A DNA stretch of 64,000 bases from Lingula anatina. Taxonomy: Eukaryota; Brachiopoda; Lingulata; Lingulida; Lingulidae. The notes beneath the pieces were generated by a model. It saw nothing but the letters and a program-made list of their open reading frames with translations, ran no database searches and was not told where the DNA came from. Positions within the stretch are counted from its first letter, which is position 1; every line of letters starts with the position of its first letter. Below are positions 46,798 to 59,930 of this stretch, piece by piece. Both the position numbers and the translations under genes were made by a program. Location of the stretch: NCBI RefSeq assembly GCF_001039355.2, contig NW_019773592.1:1-64000 (forward strand). Reading direction: 5' to 3'.

Positions 46798-47779
46798 TAT
46801 GATACAACACGTTTTAGATATACATATTCTTTAAATATGGATGTTGCCACTGTGATACGAATATGAAAGATTTTTATACATGCACATTTATCAGCGAATA
46901 TTACACAAAGGGAAAAGAAATAGGAGCAGGAGGGATCAACAGTGCGGATTTGTACGTACATATAAACCCGGTTATCTTCGTAGTGCACTGTAATTTGCTG
47001 ATCCTATTAAATGATTCATTGTAGACCAATATTTGTTTACATTGTAACTGATTTATCATATGAACAGCAGTAATAATGCAATTGCAGCAATAATCACCTA
47101 AATCAGGAAAAACTTCTGTGCTTTTGACTTGGTTTACTCTACATGTAGACGTCACGGCTAGAAAGTCACGTTGCATATCATTTAAGCATGTAGGCATCTG
47201 ATGGAGAAACATCATTTGGATCTTTATTTAATTTGGTCTACTTCATTTACTTCATTATTTATTTAAGATATTGATGAAGCCGTTTCTCTTTTTTGTGCAG
47301 TTTAGTGATCAATTAATGTGAAATCGCATCGATTACAAGATCTGCGTTAACCGCTTTACGAAATGACACAATATTTTTGGAACCAAAACTTGAAACTGAG
47401 CATTGATGAAGGGGCCGGGATATTATGATAATAGTGAAATCAGTTATAGGCAATTAGGTTCAAATGTATCGAATTTTTCTGGAATTTCAGAAATTGCGCA
47501 AAGCCTTTGTTCAGGTTTGCTGTTAATCTGTTAACGGGGCAGCAGCGGTAACAACAAGTTAGCTTGTTTCCAACAGACCATCGATTATCAATGAAGAATG
47601 TTCTCGATCACATAACTTTTCCCAAACTGCTCAATGGGCGAGTGCTTGATGTATCGATTCCTATGGTCTTTATTGTTTCCGCACAGAGTTTACAGACTAA
47701 GTGATAAGTGTTTTGAAGGTTTTAAAGAACGTGCAAGTTTGTTCACATCTCATGTTTTACGTGCCAAAAGAGAGTGAAG
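46798..47779. other. intergenic / 5' flank of channel gene
   Basis: No exon recognised. It must hold the promoter and 5' UTR of the channel gene unless that gene has upstream noncoding exons. No clear TATA box was identified. Confidence 0.5.
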
Positions 47780-50700
47780 ATGGAAAGAAACGGGAGTTTA
47801 AAACATAGGAAAATTATCTACACGGATAGTATTCGTAAAGATAAACCAAGTTCACTTAAGTATGAAGTTCTGGTGTACGCAGACAACTACACAGAAAATT
47901 TGGCGGAGTCAGAATCACTTATCACCTTATTTGGTAACCATGAACGCAAGGAGACGTGGACTTTTCATCGACAGGGGAAGGTTACTAGGATGGAAATCGA
48001 GACGTTTAAAAATTTAGGGAGTCCAGAAAGAATGCAGATTGTACCGAAGGGTTCTGGCCATTTGTGGTTTTTGGAGAAAATCCTAGTTGTAGATCTCCAA
48101 AACAGTAACTTATTTGAATTCGGACCATCTTCTTGGATAGACGATTCCTCGCCCAGTTTCAACTTTCAACTGCTAAGAAAAATCGAGAAACCAAACAAAA
48201 GAGAGCATGCCAGTGATCCTCAGCTTGATATTTTAAACTGTCAGATAATTTTGGACTCAATTTTGAGTCAAAATCAAGAAGAACTAGAACGCACGCTTTC
48301 AAAGAGACGCTCGACCAATGTAAATGTCCCTTTGCATGGAACAGAAGATCGTCTGCTTCACGCAGCAGTGTGCACGGGCAACGTAAACATTGTAAAGGCG
48401 TTACTCAGTCACGCTGATATAGATGTCAATGTTCACGGTACCCAGGGCCTCACGCCATTACATACTGCCAGCTCTCTCACAGATGGCAACCTCATCGTCA
48501 CATTGTTGGTAGAAGCCGGTGCGAACATTGAGGCCAGAGATGAGAGTGGCTGCACACCACTGGCGCTTGCTGTGTTACGTGGTAACCTTCAGTCAGTGCA
48601 AGCTATTCTAAGTAACGGTGCGCGTTTTGACACAACAAATGATGAGAACAAAAATATCCTACATCTAGCTGTCACAAACCCAGAGCTTCTGCACTTCTTG
48701 TTACAAAAACAAGAAGCAAAACCTTTATTAAAGAGATTTGACAAGGTTGGCTGCACCCCCATTCATTACGCTGCCAGGGAAAGCGCTGAAGCTGTTCGTT
48801 TGATACTGCAATATGGGGGGGACATCTGCGACCGTGATGGCTACGGCAGGTATGCTATTCACTACACCTCTGACACAGTCGTTACGGGATGCTTAAAAGA
48901 ATTAGTCCACGGAGGTGCTGTTGTCAACTGCGAGGACGACTTTAAGAACAGGCCATTGCACCTAGCGTGTTCTGCTGGAAATGCCGCCATGGTGAAAGCT
49001 CTGATCAAATTTAAGGCCTCCGTATCTCAGAACATAAAAGGGGAGTCTCCTCTTCATTTGGCAGCAAAGTCGGGAAGTTTAGATTGCGTTACAGAACTCC
49101 TAAATGTATTTTCCTCCTCATTGGATATGATCGATTGTGAAGGGGACACAGCTCTCCATGTATCCGCCCGTCAAGGCCACGTTCAGCTCGTGAAAGCTCT
49201 TTTGGACCAGGGGTGCAGGGTTAGTTACAACTGGCATAGACAAAACGTCTTGGATGTCGCTATGGTTGCAGGCAATGAAGATGTTGTACTGCTTTTGGCG
49301 TCACGACCTGATTGGGCAAGGTAAGCAACTATATTGCATTGATTTCTACTTCTGTTTTGCATTTTTGAAGGATGGTAATCAATAAACAAACGAAACTTGT
49401 TGGTCATCTTACAGATGTAAATTGAAAAGTATTTACAACCTTTCTTTTTTCTTAGTTTTCACAATATTAAACATGCGCTGCACACCTATTTTCATAATCC
49501 ATCACGCCTTGTCTTTTAGATTCCTGCGTTTGCCAAACAGCCCTGACGGCCACCCTCAACTGCCAGAAATAATGCAGAAAATGCCGGACGCCGCAGAAAA
49601 ATTTCTAGATCAGTTCGTCACCCAGGAAGAGGAGAAACAAGAAAAAGATTCCAATCCGCTGATTAAGCTGTTCGATCACGCACGAAAAAAGGGTTTACGA
49701 ATCAAAACTATATTTGAGCGATTGGATACCAACAATAGTGGATCGTTGTCTCGAGACGAAATCCGACAAGGATTGCAGATGATGGGGACCGATTTCCAAG
49801 AGGAGGAAGTTGACCAAATTATTACCACTTTCGATCGTAATGGTGACGGGGAAATAAACTTGCGTGAATTATACGATAAACTTCCCCAGGGTAATACGTC
49901 TTCCTTTCGCCAGAAGAAATTCCAGCGCTTTCGTTACGACTTCAGGTATCTGAAAGGCCACGGTGACAATACTCCACTTAAAGCTTTGATCAAGATGGAC
50001 GCGGTTGAAAACGCTACGTACGTACGATGCATGCACCACCCCGTGGTCGAAAAGCTAGTGGCGGTCAGTTGGCAGAAGTTTGGAGTGTATGTCTACTTCT
50101 TGAATTTCTTCACATTTGTGGTGTTTTTGTGCCTACTGACCTCTTTGATAGTTATGGAAACGGATATTCATTACTTGAATATTACCCATAATCTAAATAG
50201 CACCTCCGAGAAATATGCGGAAGTGTTGCACGGAGGGAATTACCACACCGCTCTGGCAACAATTGTCATGGCAACCATACTTATCCAGATGATAAAAGAA
50301 CTGTGTCAATTGAAAGTCCAGGGAATAACAGCATACATGGAGTTTGACAATTTTATAGAATGGGCCTTATATATCACAAGTTTTCTTTTCACTCTCGGGG
50401 CACTTGGTGAGTTTTTACCAAAAGATTATTTCAGCGATGATGTCCGAATGCAGCTGGGTTCCGTAGCAGTCTTCTTGGCGTGGTTGGATTTTGTTCTGTT
50501 TCTAGAACTCATCCCAGTCTTTGGTATATACGTCCATATGATCAAGATACTACTGGGTACCCTTCTCAAAGTCATTTGGATATTGCTTACGTTTGTAATA
50601 GCGTTTGGGTTGGCGTTTTACGCCCTCAAGAACTCGATCACCATGTTTCAAACGGCTGGCGTTTCGATTATAACAGTAGGTTTGATGAGCTTCGGCGAGC

Positions 50701-51533
50701 TCGGTTACCATGAGAACTTTATCAATAGGACGCAACAGTACGATTTAGGTGTAGTTATGTTGATAATCTTTTGTTTACTAGTTGTGATCATCCTGAACAA
50801 CCTGCTCATTGGTCTAGCTGTAGGAGATGTGGAGGCAGTGCGGCACATAGCTCAGATGAAACAGCAAATAATGTCCATAGAGCTTTACCTCCATCTAAGT
50901 GACTCATGGCTGGCCCAACTTCTAAAAAGTCGAGTCAGTCTCGATGAATACTTTGAGAACCGTGAGATACGAAAGAAGCGGGATGTATGGGAAATGCTTA
51001 AACCAATTTTAGAAATCGGCCTAAATGAACATGAAAATGAAGAGGCAAACGCGGATTTAAGCATCCACCAGAAACTATCTGAATTATGCACTGTTATGAA
51101 GAATATACATCAGCGTCTTGATGCAATCGAAGAAAGGTGTGACGTTAGAAAATGGTCCGAAAGAGCGCAGCACCACGAGCAGTTTCCTTCTTGTAAACCA
51201 TTCCCTCAAACCCAGTGTTACATTGGATCAACTCAGCAGTCCAGCAAAGAATCAGTAGTAGTAGCTGCGACTGGAAATAGTCCACAGAATGATGAAAGTA
51301 AAATGTGGAAACCGCACAAGCAAAATAAAACAGTGACATTCGATTCAGTGCGCACACGCTACCTGTCTGGCGACAGCGCCCATACGATACACGAGGAAGA
51401 CGTTGACAATTTACACAAAGGAGCCCAGATTGCCAACCAAAAACTACATGCAAAAACTGTAACCTCAGACGGACAGAATAGCGACTCGGTAGTTTTGGTG
51501 TTTGATGACGAGAACTGTGAATGCGTAGTATAA
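47780..51533 (+). CDS. PLAT-ankyrin-EF-hand TRPA-like cation channel
   Basis: Two exons, 47780-49320 and 49520-51533 (phase 2, GT-AG), give about 1184 residues. Residues about 27-125 match a PLAT/LH2 beta-sandwich (KYEVLVYAD, SLITLFG, IETFKNLG, WFLEKILVVDLQ). About 190-510 hold roughly ten ankyrin repeats (GLTPLHTAS, GCTPIHYAA, RPLHLACSAGN, ESPLHLAAKSG, DTALHVSARQGH). About 575-635 hold two canonical EF-hands (DTNNSGSLSRDE, DRNGDGEINLRE). About 701-951 hold six helices of TRPA type (EFDNFIEWALYITS, LGSVAVFLAWLDF, pore MSFGELGYHENF, S6 NNLLIGLAVGDVEAV). The tail has a coiled-coil-prone stretch (IHQKLSELCTVMKNIHQRLD). It is presumably a plasma-membrane sensory channel with direct calcium sensing. 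The ATG at 47780 is the first in frame. TRPA1 itself lacks a PLAT domain and this EF pair, so the architecture is unusual. Confidence 0.88.
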
Positions 51534-51567
51534 TCTTGAAGTATTGACAAATTGTATTCACCTAAGG

Positions 51568-52572
51568 TTTTTTTTTTTTTTTTTTTTTTNNNNNNNNNNN
51601 NNNNNNNNNNNNNNNNNNNNNNNNNNNNNNNNNNNNNNNNNNNNNNNNNNNNNNNNNNNNNNNNNNNNNNNNNNNNNNNNNNNNNNNNNNNNNNNNNNNN
51701 NNNNNNNNNNNNNNNNNNNNNNNNNNNNNNNNNNNNNNNNNNNNNNNNNNNNNNNNNNNNNNNNNNNNNNNNNNNNNNNNNNNNNNNNNNNNNNNNNNNN
51801 NNNNNNNNNNNNNNNNNNNNNNNNNNNNNNNNNNNNNNNNNNNNNNNNNNNNNNNNNNNNNNNNNNNNNNNNNNNNNNNNNNNNNNNNNNNNNNNNNNNN
51901 NNNNNNNNNNNNNNNNNNNNNNNNNNNNNNNNNNNNNNNNNNNNNNNNNNNNNNNNNNNNNNNNNNNNNNNNNNNNNNNNNNNNNNNNNNNNNNNNNNNN
52001 NNNNNNNNNNNNNNNNNNNNNNNNNNNNNNNNNNNNNNNNNNNNNNNNNNNNNNNNNNNNNNNNNNNNNNNNNNNNNNNNNNNNNNNNNNNNNNNNNNNN
52101 NNNNNNNNNNNNNNNNNNNNNNNNNNNNNNNNNNNNNNNNNNNNNNNNNNNNNNNNNNNNNNNNNNNNNNNNNNNNNNNNNNNNNNNNNNNNNNNNNNNN
52201 NNNNNNNNNNNNNNNNNNNNNNNNNNNNNNNNNNNNNNNNNNNNNNNNNNNNNNNNNNNNNNNNNNNNNNNNNNNNNNNNNNNNNNNNNNNNNNNNNNNN
52301 NNNNNNNNNNNNNNNNNNNNNNNNNNNNNNNNNNNNNNNNNNNNNNNNNNNNNNNNNNNNNNNNNNNNNNNNNNNNNNNNNNNNNNNNNNNNNNNNNNNN
52401 NNNNNNNNNNNNNNNNNNNNNNNNNNNNNNNNNNNNNNNNNNNNNNNNNNNNNNNNNNNNNNNNNNNNNNNNNNNNNNNNNNNNNNNNNNNNNNNNNNNN
52501 NNNNNNNNNNNNNNNNNNNNNNNNNNNNNNNNNNNNNNNNNNNNNNNNNNNNNNNNNNNNNNNNNNNNNNNN
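51568..52572. other. poly-T run and assembly gap
   Basis: A T homopolymer (51568-51589) runs into undetermined bases from 51590 to 52572. The 3' ends of the channel gene and of CCDC142 converge here, so their UTR ends cannot be read. Confidence 0.95.
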
Positions 52573-53025
52573 TTCTGACTATTTCACACATACTATACTA
52601 ACACACATACTATTTCTTTTGAGTCCACAGTGCATATAACCAGACATACCTATACAAATTGTGTAAAAAAATTGTGACAATATTATTTTACTTCACCTTC
52701 ATCTTTGCCCCTTTCCAGTGTGCACATTCCAATTCAAATAATAAGTGACCATGTTGATAAAAACAGCATCCATATAATTAAATATCATGTAAAATATATA
52801 TAGTACCAAGGTCTCCAGTCCAATTCAAGACCAGTAATTTGTCAGATATTGCACAAAAATCTGACTTAGGGACAAGCTAAAAAACTTAATCTGGACTAGA
52901 TTTAATATGGCATATCAAGTAAGTTCTGACTTCTATTAATGAAAAGTGTCACAAAACTGATATCACAGCAGACGACAGAACTACAAAATGTTAAAAAAGT
53001 TTAGTCCAACCATAAATGAACATGC

Positions 53026-54152
53026 TCAGTCATTCACTTCTCTGTTAAAACAAGAAGGCAATTTCCAACTCCTAGCTCCTCCATGGACTCTAAGAGCCAG
53101 CCAGTCTACAGAATTGGGCATTTTGTAGTTGTCATTGTCTAGATCTGGTACTGAGACATCATCGTGGTCACTGTTGCATTCACTGGTGTGACCAGATCCT
53201 TCCCCAAAGCTTAACAGGGAATTGTTCCTCTGGGATGTGGTGCTGGTGATGCTGACTTCTGTACCTGCAAGTAACAAGGCAGCCGAATTTGGTAAACATA
53301 TAATATGGAATGTTCAAAAGGTAGATAATTACCTCCGCCAAGGAGGTTATGTTTTCACCCCTGTCTGTCTGTTTGTCATCAACATAACTCAAAAAGCATG
53401 GACCGATTTTGGTGGGAAATGGGTTAACTTAGAAGTGATTAGTTTTTGGTGGTGATCCGGATCAATAATCAATCAATAATCAATAATAATAAAAAATTGC
53501 TGCCTTGGCGGAGGTCTGCGATCTCGGAGTGCTTTTCTAGTTTAATTTAGAAATTAGAGTTAAATAAATTTCTTAAAATTAATCTTCAATATCTGGTTAA
53601 TAAATAAATAAATAAAAAGATGACTTCTATCTCAGTGTTTCAGTTACAATTTCATGAAAAACTGCAACACCTCTAACAGCATTCAAAACTCAGTAGGGAG
53701 TTCTGATAGTAACGCATCATACTAAAAAAGTCTAATCCACACAAAATTTTCTAGGAAAAGACTTACTCATCTCCTCTCTGTTTACAGTGGTAGCCACCCC
53801 TTTCTTTTTTGGCTGTTTCTTGAGGAGAGAGACAGCTCCAAACAAATACTTGAATATGTCCAGAGATAATATGCTCTGTTTCACTTCATCGTTCTGAATA
53901 CTCTCACTGAGCCATGTTCGCACATGCAGGAAGTCCAGGTACAACTGATGTGCACCATAAAGGCTAAAATCAACAAAAATAGATGAATTACACATTCTTT
54001 CAAAATTGCAAATTATTGAAATCTCTTCAATAATACCAAGCCAAATATAGGACAAAACAACATTGCTGGTGACAGAAAGTTAAACATCTGTTGTTGCTAT
54101 GTGATATTTTTCAATCAAGTCATAATAATTTTGGAATGTTTCAGGAGGATTT

Positions 54153-54227
<75 letters not shown>

Positions 54228-57200
54228 CCAATATTTACTTCTCTTACCTAAACTTGATCTTTTCTTTCAGTATTAGTTCAGTCCAGGTCTCACAAACAGA
54301 GACTACAGTAACTGAAAGTGTCCCAAGCTGAGCTGTGGTCTTCAAGTTGACCACACCCATTAAGATGGGCACAACTAAAGTATCCAGTGCTTGCTTTACA
54401 TACTCATTGGGATCTGTGGGAAACTCTAAAATTTAAGTTTACAAATGATTATATATGATATTCTCAAATTGCAATCAAATGCAAATATCCTCCATTATCA
54501 TTTTTTATATTAAAGACATGATATATTTTCAAGGTTTTTAGACAATTAAGCCAGACCAAACTCACAAGACTAATATTGCATGACAATATGTTGAAATTCA
54601 TACAGGTGCTAATAATATGGGATTAGAGAGCATGTGCAATTAACAAGTAAAGGTGCAACAGAAAAAAATCAATAAAGTTTTCATAATACCTTGATTGCTT
54701 TTCTTCCTCCAAACCTTGCCTAGTGGCATAGCACCTTGAAAGAAGTCACTGGCCATGGCTTTGAGGCTGCTAGCAAACTGCTTGACAGCACTTCCAGATA
54801 ACATCTAGCAATGTAGGAAAATTTTAAAGTTAGCTTCTTCCTTGGTTACTGCATCAGTGACTGGTAATGTTTAATATCTCCCATTTTCTGTGCCAAGGAT
54901 ATCACGGTGACTGTACATGAATGTTAACAATATAAACATTCTTCTTATATTAAAACCACAGTAAACAAATTGAGGGGAGCGTTATCACTGAGCAGCACTG
55001 AGATTAATTGACATCAATAATGGAACACATAACTGATAGTGAATTGTAAATAAGATTTTAAACTTATTTCCATCATTTTCTTAATATCTTCCTCTGTAAT
55101 AGCAGCGCAATGCACTGGCTTTAGCATTACCAAAAGCTTCAAACCCCATACCTGCAACTGGCCACACTGCTCTCCCACTTGTAAACTTAGTGCTGTCAGC
55201 TGCAGGACCAGTTGATGTTCCACCTGGTTAGATGATGACTTGGGAGGCTCTGGGATGAAAGGCTTTACAAGGGTGAGAGCTTTTTTACTCTCATCAGCTA
55301 GCACCTACAACACATGGTGATTACATATACATTACAAACAATATAGGTTATAACTGTTATACTGCAAATGACCAAGCAGAATAAAAAACAGTCAAACTGA
55401 AACAAATAGTACGATTTTAACTGCCTTTTTTGTTTTTACTTATGGGGGCTTAGTTTTTACCCCCACTATTATATTCATGATATCTATCATGTAATAGCAT
55501 GTTCTATGAATGCAAATTCTAACCAGTAAGTTTTACCTTGATGTCACTCTGTGTGACTAGGAGAAAAGGGCTGACAGCCCAACCTGACAGAAACTGAAAT
55601 GTCTTGACATGGCACCATTTGAGAGACACGCTACATGTAGCCAACACACGAGCCATGGCAGGCACTAGTATCTCCAAACTCTCTTTTCTAACCTCTGCTG
55701 ACTGTTTTAACACCTCTGAGGAGACTCTCTGTGTCTTTATACTATTTACAGATGTGACAAGAAAAAGAAGTGGCCTGAATGTATCTCTCAGTAGCTTGGC
55801 AGTCACAGTGCTGTAGGCCCCTGCAGCTAAAGGTGTAGGGCTGCACTTGTCTACAGTGGAGGAGGCTAGGGCACCACATATAGCTGTAAGAAATAAAAAT
55901 ATTATACTGTTTAATTTTGGGGAGAAGACATCAAGGAAAAAGGTTACTTTCAGTAATGAATCCAAAAAGGGAAAGTCTTTTATTTAGTGACTATGAATTA
56001 ACTCATATGTAACTCACTATAAATGGTATTTGGCATGCTCTCCATCATCATTTTTTCTAAGTCTTAAAATATCTATCACAGAAGTCCTGAAAAGCGTATT
56101 GTTACTATGGTTTCTTATCAACAGAAAGAAAACATGACTCATTTTAAAACCACTCATTTCAATAGGCTTAGGCCACCATGAACCAACCTTCTTCCCACTT
56201 GGCCCATGCTGCTGATGCCACCAACCTTCTGGAAACTGACTGTAGGGGCTCCTCCAACTGGGCGGGGAAGAATTCTGAAATAGTACAACATGTTTTTGGA
56301 TATTTTATTGCATCCATGCTGCCATATAAGTGGTAACTACATATATACGTAAGCAACTTGCATTATTTAATTTAACACCATTAAAATATCTTATTTCACC
56401 ACAGATAATTAAGATGAGACGTTGAAATATTTCCTGCTACTAATAAACAGTAAGTACAATGGACAAAATTACATGCAAAACAACCTCTTGAATATATGAA
56501 AACAGATCCGTATTGATTACTTATGTATGGATTCTGGTTTTATCCTATCAGTCACATTTAATGTGGCATGCACAGAGTACCATGATACTCTTTCAGAAGT
56601 GTTTCTTATGAAGAAGTCATAAAAATACAGGTTTGATTTCATTGGATGAAGCACGGTTCACCAAATTTGTAATGTCAGTAGGGGTGGGCAAATAAAGGCT
56701 TTTTTGGGAAATTTAATTTCAGACAAGAGGATTCTATGGCCATTTTGGCTGCTGAATACAAATCTAATAAGTATTTTCATTTTAAATTACATCTGATATT
56801 GGTATCAGGTGATTTTTCAAAATGGCCACCAAACGCTCCCTCAAATCACATATTTCTCATGTAAATCTTTAAATATCAGTTCAAACATGGCTTTTTATAT
56901 GTCTAACCATATGATTTCATGATCAATGAGCATAAATAGATACATCATTTTGGTTGGGTCACTTCATTTTGGGTTAAAAAGAGGATTTTTTGTCATTTTG
57001 AGGTAAAAATCACCTCAAAATCACCATTTCTGTGTACATAAATACAAATGTTTATATGCAACTGTGGCTTTTAAATTAGGAAAAACAATAATACAACAAA
57101 TATGGTCAGTGTTGTTCAAGGATCACATGAAACTGAAAAGTTTTGACATATAGAATAGCATAATGTTAGTTACATATGGGAATATTTACAGTAGAACACT

Positions 57201-59930
57201 CAGTAGCAGAGCATTAAGGATATTGTTACTCTTTATTACCATCCAGATACCGAAAATAAGTTTTTTCCTGCATCTAATTATTCAATAATGTATCTGTCTT
57301 TGTGCTGCTTTGAAACAATGAAAAAACTCTTGAAAATATGAAATAACGGCGTTTATATTTTTTCGTTGCAATGTATAAGCATAAGCAACTCAAAGCTTTA
57401 ATCATCTATTTAACAGCTTTCTTTTTTGAGATTAGTTAGCAATGCATATGGGGCTTAACTTCATCCCTGAACAAGATTTTATCACAAGGAATGGCCATTG
57501 GACCACAAAGGCATGAGTTACAATCCCATGCCAACGTTATGGTTTAAATGCTTTTGTTATGGAGTCATGAGTCCGTAATGACCGATCTTCTAAAAACAAG
57601 GGTATTATTTTGCTTTATCAACGATCAAATCTGAACTAAGGCTTTAAAAAAATCGCTGGCAGGGTTTTGGGGTACTAAATGGTGTCATTAAATTGGCTTT
57701 GAAATAGTGATCACGGTTGTGTTCAGGTAAAACAGACATTTGAGAAACCGACTTTTCAGTTTTTACCCCCAAACTGCAATTATACCATCACCCATAAGAT
57801 GACATGTGTAAATGTTAATCAATGTAATCACTGAACACTGAAAATTTATTTATCACCGAAAAGAATGTATGTAAGGCAGTAAATAAGGAGTTTTGAGTGA
57901 ACGGTGACAATATCCTTATTGTCTTCATTTATAACCTAGTCACACTAGAGGCGGAATGAGCTAGAATGTAGTCGGAATAAAAATTTCTTGTTTGTTCCTG
58001 GATATTTGAAGTATCTGAAAATTCTAAGCGCATTCTAAATGTTTGGGTCCATTCTTGCGTCCTGTTAAAATGTTTTGCTCATTCTCAAAACTTTCGAAGT
58101 GCATTCCAAGTGGAAAAATATCGAATGGCATTCAAGTGTATTCTAATTGCACTATGAGCGCATTCTTAAAATTCTTACAAAANATGAATAAAATAAACAA
58201 AATAAATAAGTAAATAAAAGTCTCACTGAATAAAGCGTCAAAAACATCAATATCAAATGATGTGCTGTATTTTTTGCATAAAAGTGAGAACTGCTCGTTT
58301 GCAGGCCAGTAAACCTACCTTTTGCTACTCCCTGCTGAATCATGTATACAATCACCATGAGTAAAGAGTCTGGACACAAACCCACATGCCCCAAACCCTG
58401 TGCTACCCCATCACCTCTGTTCCAAACATGCTGTTCAAACACCAAGCACAAGTTATTTCCAATGCCATTCCACACCAGGTCTATGTACCTAGAAGTCAAC
58501 TGGAGTTTGACAGTTGAGTCTGCATTGTCACCCCAAGTGACTGACTTACGCTTGGGGTCATGTCTAGAAAAATGGGCATCTAGTTTTTGGGAGTTCTCTT
58601 CATTCTTCTCAGCTGTTTTTACTTTCAATTCTGAGAGCAGAGGGGGTTTTGAATTTGGCTCAATGTCAAACCTAAATGCAGATGAATGTCTCTGTGTCCT
58701 TGGGCTGAACTTTTTACCCCAATGTGCCCCGCCTTTCACCACATGCTTACGTAGCAGTGTAGTAGATTGGCAGACAACGCCTAGGAAACTACTGGCAAAC
58801 TCCCTCTCTTGTCTACCAAACTCCCCCAGGGGGTTCGGCAGCCCAGTGAGGTCAGGCACTATCAGGTTCCCTATTTTGACATTCAACCCTGAACAGCTCC
58901 CTTGACTGGATGAACTGTGGTAATCTGAAGTTCTTGTATCAAAGGATATACTTTTTCCATTGTCCCCATTAACAACCGATTCCCAGGTAAATTCACTGAA
59001 CCTATTGGCTTGTTGGAGAGAAAGGAATTCTTGGTTCATAGTGAAGTATGAATGTAAGGCCTTGGCTGCCACCATGGAACGTTCTAAAGCTAAAGTGTGT
59101 AGCACTTTGGAAAAGGGAATGGGTTTGACACTGCTTGCCACATGAGCTGTGGAGTTGTTAGAGACACAATTAAAAAGTGCTGAGTGCAGGGCAGCTTTTC
59201 CGTCAACATTTAAAGTTCTATGTGGGTGAATGTCATGAGAGTTGATGTGTCTCACTGTCTGTAAAATAGAGTTGAAGTCTTCAATTCCCCTTGCAACATT
59301 CCACAACATTGTCTGAGTGATGTTGTCCACGTCCATGTGGGCAAACACCTCCAGTCCTATCCTGATGATCTGCTCCACCCACCACAGGGCCACGTCTCTG
59401 TACTGCATCAACATCAGTCGCATGTGGTCCATCTCCATACACAACTCAGGGAGCTGGGGCCTCAGCCACTTACTGGTGTGTAAATGCTGCTTAACAGAGT
59501 TCCAGTGATTCACATGGTGCATGCGGAGTTCTTCGCAGATGTGGCTTAGAGTTTCCAGATTTGTTGTGATCTCTCCTGTGTCAAGTTCATGTTTGACAGC
59601 ATACCATGTCTGATACTCTTCTTGACAAAGATCTTCGAGGTGGGCAATAAACAACCTCACTGCATTTATGCGATTGGTATAATCGCGCATGAACTCCAGT
59701 CGTGCCCTTCTCTCCATAAGCCTGTGCATTTCTGCATATTTCTCTCCAATGACAACACCACTCCCACAGTGGGCAAAGCTCATAGCATGGTCTCTGTTCC
59801 TTTTACACACATGGGTCCCAGGGTTGAAGATGGAGTAGCACTGTCTGAGAGCTCCAATCGTCTTTTCAACTTCTCGAATATCAAACTCTCCTCCATCCTC
59901 TTCGTCATCATCATCTTCCATAAAAAACAT
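53026..59930 (-). CDS. CCDC142: CCDC142-like protein
   Basis: Eight coding exons: 59930-58319, 56274-56188, 55883-55537, 55304-55152, 54804-54690, 54425-54248, 53963-53767 and 53264-53026. All junctions are GT-AG with matching phases (1,1,0,0,1,2,1), giving about 975 residues. The large first exon starts with an acidic MFFMEDDDDEEDGGEFD and carries IPFSKVLHTLALERSMVAAK, typical of the CCDC142 family. The C-terminal exons keep family landmarks (DPNEYVKQALDTLVVPIL, SLYGAHQLYLDFLHVRTWL, SILSLDIFKYLFGAV, PNSVDWLALRV). The function of CCDC142 is poorly known; it is a mostly helical protein conserved in animals. This protein is longer than the human one, mainly through the Ser-rich middle of exon 1. 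A noncoding first exon probably lies at 62919-63030, next to a YY1/ZNF143-type promoter. Confidence 0.85.
53325..53545. mobile_element. CCTCCGCCAAGG...CCTTGGCGGAGG interspersed repeat
   Basis: Starts with ACCTCCGCCAAGGAGGT (53331-53347, itself palindromic), passes the familiar CCCCTGTCTGTCTGTTTGTC and GATCCGGATC motifs and ends with CCTTGGCGGAGGT (53503-53515), CTCGGAGTGCTTTTCTAGTT. This short non-coding repeat type is familiar from many aquatic animal genomes. It lies in the last intron of CCDC142. Confidence 0.65.
54155..54225. repeat. (AT)n microsatellite in CCDC142 intron
   Basis: About 35 perfect AT units only about 20 bases from the donor of the exon ending at 54248 (on the intron side). 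Confidence 0.9.
56275..58318 (-). other. intron 1 of CCDC142 coding region
   Basis: 2.0 kb, AT-rich, without recognisable exon or element. One undetermined base is at 58183. Confidence 0.6.

Noticed and set aside
51359-52601. Long frames of 344-410 residues crossing 51.6-52.6 kb
   Set aside because: Made of undetermined bases in the assembly gap.
58342-58905. 187-residue plus-strand frame inside CCDC142
   Set aside because: Fully antisense to the CCDC142 first coding exon, which has family motifs. The plus frame has no recognisable domain.
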